DNA of 64,000 bases from Diorhabda sublineata (taxonomy: Eukaryota; Arthropoda; Insecta; Coleoptera; Chrysomelidae), in assembly GCF_026230105.1 (NCBI RefSeq), contig NC_079474.1:40934294-40998293 (forward strand), written 5' to 3'. Position 1 is the first letter of the stretch. Each line of letters opens with the position of its first letter. Below, in pieces: positions 60,536 to 64,000 of this stretch. A program made the position numbers and the translations under genes. Below the pieces are notes generated by a model, which was not told the DNA's origin, made no database searches, and worked only from the letters and a program-made list of their open reading frames with translations.

Positions 60536-62016
60536 GTAAGTCAATTTAAAACAGATAACTTCAAAAGATATGAGTCAATTGGAAATGAATTATATATTGA
60601 TATTTACAACTGGATTAGAAATATATCTCGAGGTTCGCATCTGGCCATATACTTTCAAGGTTCTTATAAATAGACTTATAGGTTTCAAATTATTGTTACG
60701 AAATCATACATCTACATAGGCCTAAAGTCACATTTAACATTAATGAATGTTTAAATTTTGGCGAATTCGCAGGGCTCTTCAGAAATCGTCAGGTACCCAC
60801 CCCAAACTCTTCAACGATATCTGCCCACAGTTATTCAGCGAGGTTTAGATGCTGATGGCCATATGCCATGTCTAATATTCTTTTCATCTGATCAGAATTA
60901 ACGGTTGTTTCATTGGGTATCATCTGAAGGACATCTAAGGAACCCCTCCGACTGGATATGGTTAATTAATATTCCTCATAGGTTCCATTATTCTTTCTGT
61001 TGGTCGCATTGGACTATTCTATCCACGAGATCTTCTTCATTTGATTTATCAGAATTTTGATAGGTACAAACGAAACTTATTCGAAATACTAAACTGAATT
61101 ATTCTAGTATAGTTATATTAGAATATTTGTTACAATAAAACTAATTCTAATGACCCAACTATCAACATCTCAATGAGTAGAAATCATGGCAAAATATTCT
61201 ATAATTGATTGACAGAGGATATGGCTACAGATGGTTATGGAATAGGGAAAGATCAAAGTGGATTCACACAACGGAAATCATGTTATTTTGCAGTGTGAAA
61301 AACTGTGAATCTGCACACTCAGCTCGAGTTTGAGGACAAAATATGTAAACAGTTGTAAATGAAAACATTGTTAAAGTCATTGAGGACTTTTTACAGATAA
61401 CTTATCATATGTGGTAGTAAAAATAAAAAATGCTTGAGTCAAGAATGCCATCCGTTACTTATATATATTTAAAATTTAGTTGGAGTTAGCATTTTGGAAC
61501 TGGAAGCACAAATTTGATGGAAAGAGTATTCCTAAAGGTTGAGCTAAATAGTTTTCCCCCAGCTTTGCATTTGATGATGTGGTACTCGCACAAGAGTCGT
61601 GACTTCACTAAAACCGAATTTTGAGTGATCAATTTTTAAGTATCAATAACCTAGGATCCAACATATATGGAAACGGCTTGACTAAACAAAAACAAGGTAT
61701 GTTATAAATCTGAGGTCTGGACTTGAGATTGAGTGAGAAATTATCAAGAAGGAAACGAGTGAAAAATAGAAATAATACAAACCAAATAGAAGCATATCAT
61801 AGAATAAAAAAATGTGTAATTAGATAAATCGGTATTATAGAAAAAATGCAACTATTCTGAGCTGGTAATAACAAAAGTAATCCAAGCGTTGAATAGTAAT
61901 ATCAGATAATCCAAAGATAATTAATCCAATTTTCATATAATGTTTGAATAACACTGATGTCCAGAGACTCTCCAAATACTTAGGAAATCGGAATTTGTTG
62001 CTATTTTCATTTTTAG
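60536..62016 (+). other. intron of HMG-box-like gene 2 (1,481 bp, phase 1)
   Basis: Donor GTAAGT at 60536, acceptor TTTTCATTTTTAG ending at 62016. It separates G|GT of a Gly codon. Nothing else is recognised inside. On the minus strand, 60800-61000 can be read as a few protein-like stretches ('QMKRILDMAYGHQHLN'), but I cannot name them. Confidence 0.75.
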
Positions 62017-62168
62017 GTAGAGAAATTAAGATGCCGTATTCCCAGATAGCTAGAAAGTCTAGAAGACGATATAGAGATATTCAGAGATGCAAAAGAGCTT
62101 GGAAACATATAATCAAATCTCCTAAAATGAAAATAAGAAGAAAACGGCTGATTAAATCATCTTATTAA
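62017..62168 (+). CDS. basic HMG-box-like protein gene 2, exon 2
   Basis: Exon 2 supplies the rest of the protein, from codon 68 (Gly, GGT after joining) to a TAA at 62166-62168: 'REIKMPYSQIARKSRRRYRD' and then 'IQRCKRAW...SPKMKIRRKRLIKSSY'. After joining, 'NSGREIKMPYSQIARKSRRR' aligns with 'KMDPKDKKIYQEQAKSAPYR' of gene 1, completing helix 3 of the HMG-like box. The tail is very rich in Arg and Lys, with one Cys. Joining at the predicted sites keeps the frame and restores homology to gene 1, which is the main support for the model. I see no canonical AATAAA soon after the stop. Confidence 0.78.
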
Positions 62169-63294
62169 TTCAATTCAAATGTGTGATAAATTATTGTTAA
62201 GTTTGAATATGTCACCAAAAAAATATAACGTCTTTAATGAACTATTTAATTCTAATTGGTTGGAACTACAATTATTTTGATAGATATATTCTACATTACA
62301 TGTCCATATATGGCCCACGCGGACATAAAGACGCAAAAATCAATTTTCGATATATTCTTTATTTACAAAATACGAATTCAAGTTTAAACATTATTTGTAA
62401 GTATATTCATAGAATTGGCCGTTTTGGAAGATTTCGCTGGTTAAAGTCTCCTTCATCGCCAAATATTTAGCCCGCAAAGGGATCGGGAAAATTTTTTTCA
62501 TCATCAAAATACCCCAATGTTAAGTTTTTCTGACAATCAATTTTATGGGACGTGTGGGTCCCTGGAATTTATCGGTAACAGGTTTTGAGTTGCATTTTCT
62601 TGCAATTTGCAAATTACGGACCCTACTTTAAAGGCCTATAACTCTGGATTGCAACTTGGTTCAGGGGTAAATTAGCTTACTACTGTACTAACAGTAGATA
62701 TGTCGTATATTTCTGTTTCCAAGAGAATCAAATTAATTGAAATTCGAAAGTAATTATGATTATGAGCTTTGGTTAACGTAAATTCATTGGAGATCACCGA
62801 TATAGTAACCTCAAACAGACGATTCGGTCTCCATTAGAATCAAATTTATTTAATGGTTAATTCCAATAATTTATTTTGGATTTAAATTTAATTTATTCAA
62901 ATTCAGTGAACTCAATGCAATTTCAAATGCAATTATATCTCTGTTATCAGAATTACACATTATAGAGTATAATAATCCAGAATTCATATTTATTCGGTAA
63001 CTAGAGCATCTATTTGAAATGAAATTAAAAAGTGTTTGTAGAACAAAAACAAACGATTCGTCTGTGAGGAAAAAGTGAATAATGCTTCTCGTTTGCGATA
63101 GACAAAGAAATAAATTATACAACCAGGATTCCTCACAATCAAACAATCGTATAAAATTAAATTCATAATTCTAAAAGGGTAATTAATTATTGAATTAGTT
63201 ACTTCTTTTATCAAACTGTGGTTATGCTAACGTTGTTGGCAGAGCTAAGGATTTAGGACATTCTAATTTATATTTCTCTAATTTCATATTAATT
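62169..63294. other. non-coding DNA, nothing recognised
   Basis: A patch at 62500-62660 is less AT-rich ('GGACGTGTGGGTCCCTGG') and may be part of a repeat, but no coding or known element could be read. Overlapping open frames at 62871-63214 have no motif. Confidence 0.4.
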
Positions 63295-64000
63295 TTATGG
63301 TAAATTCAAGATGAGGAAATTCTTGAGCGATGGAAAGAGGAACTCTCAATGTAGAGAAAGAGGAACAACTGTAAATTCAAGATGGAAGACATCCAGAACG
63401 AGATAACGATAAGAACGAAAGTTAAAATGAAGTAAATCAGCGCGTCACGACAACATTACATTAGAAATGCTACAAAATTTGGGAGAAAGAGATCTAGACA
63501 CGTTAATAAACTTGTGACAACAAATATGGATATAAAAAAAATAGTAAATAGTTGCAAAATGGGCTGCAATAGTTATAGATGCAAAACATTATCAAGTCTG
63601 TTATTGAGAGTCTCATAGAGTTACTTAGAGAGAAGACCGAGGAAAATAATAGACAACCAATCAAAAAATGCAAAAATAGCTTTAGGATATCTTTACATGT
63701 CAAACAGGTCAAAAATATAACTCGGATTTGAAGACATCTAAAAACCATTTGATAGCGTCCAGAGAAATCAAATTGAGAAACAGTATCATATTTATAAATG
63801 AAATAACAATGAACCAGGTAAGAATAAATAAATATCAATCCTATGGTTTAATGACAAAAGAAGGATTAAGACGGATGAGTACTGAGTCAGGCGCTATTAA
63901 TAATGATAATGGATAATTTATTAGAAGAAGTGAAACCAAAAGTAAAACGGATACAAATTGAAATTGGAATCTTTAAATGACTATTTCACTATTCCACTGA
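63295..64000 (+). mobile_element. RTE-like LINE relic running off the window
   Basis: The + strand shows LINE blocks in order: 'DEEILERWKEELS' (about 63312), then 'ARHDNITLEMLQNLGERDLD' with 'TLINL' (about 63442-63515). Next is 'QQIWI', then 'LLRVS.SYLERRPRKIIDNQ' (about 63600-63660). 'LGFEDI.KPFDSVQRNQI' (about 63722-63775) stands for 'xDLEKAFDSVPRxxI', the RT palm motif. 'KEGLRRMSTESGA' stands for 'xxGLRQGxxLSPxLF'. It resembles the endonuclease-RT elements common in insects. Frameshifts and stops occur throughout. The C-terminal part lies beyond 64000. Confidence 0.86.

Overview
The window looks like a stretch of nuclear genome from an insect. It is AT-rich and intron-dominated, with very little coding sequence and many decayed transposons: several mariner families, Jockey-like and RTE-like LINEs, and long-inverted-repeat MITEs. 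An interstitial block of TTAGG repeats (the ancestral insect telomere unit) and the close resemblance of two small exons to insect Rbp6/Musashi support this. A beetle is plausible, but the sequence alone does not settle the order.

The one conserved host gene is on the + strand. Two exons of an Rbp6/Musashi-type RNA-binding protein lie at 23478-23562 and 51681-51722. Together they encode the end of RRM1 (RNP1 'RGFGFITF') and the linker 'IDPKVAFPRRAHPK' that leads into RRM2. About 28.1 kb of intron separates them. I found neither the exons before nor those after, so most of the window is probably Rbp6 intron.

The most interesting part is 57.2-62.2 kb, downstream of the second Rbp6 exon. It holds two small, very basic, HMG-box-like genes on the + strand: 58015-58389, with no intron, and 60334-62168, with two exons and a clean phase-1 GT-AG intron. 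They resemble the protamine-like (MST-HMG-box) sperm chromatin proteins of Drosophila and look like diverged paralogues. Local tandem duplications flank and separate them: a 238-bp duplication upstream and a roughly 260-290-bp array in between. If the next Rbp6 exon lies beyond the window, both genes are nested in an Rbp6 intron.

The rest is mobile-element debris. Mariner-type remains are at 0.17-1.41, 2.7-3.25, 11.8-12.5, 13.9-14.4, 26.7-27.7, 29.3-30.1 and 37.4-38.1 kb, and a second Tc1/mariner-superfamily lineage is at 50.7-51.1 kb. LINE reverse-transcriptase relics are at 30.4-30.9(-), 36.0-36.5(+), 38.9-40.1(-), 46.9-47.8(-), 49.7-50.5(-), 53.1-53.5(+) and 63.3-64.0(+) kb. MITE-like inverted repeats lie at about 7.3-7.7, 20.2-20.9, 29.0-29.3, 33.9-34.1, 41.4-42.4 and 44.6-44.7 kb. 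All transposase and RT readings carry stops, frameshifts or deletions, so none looks active. I recognised no tRNA, rRNA, CRISPR array or prokaryotic-style operon.
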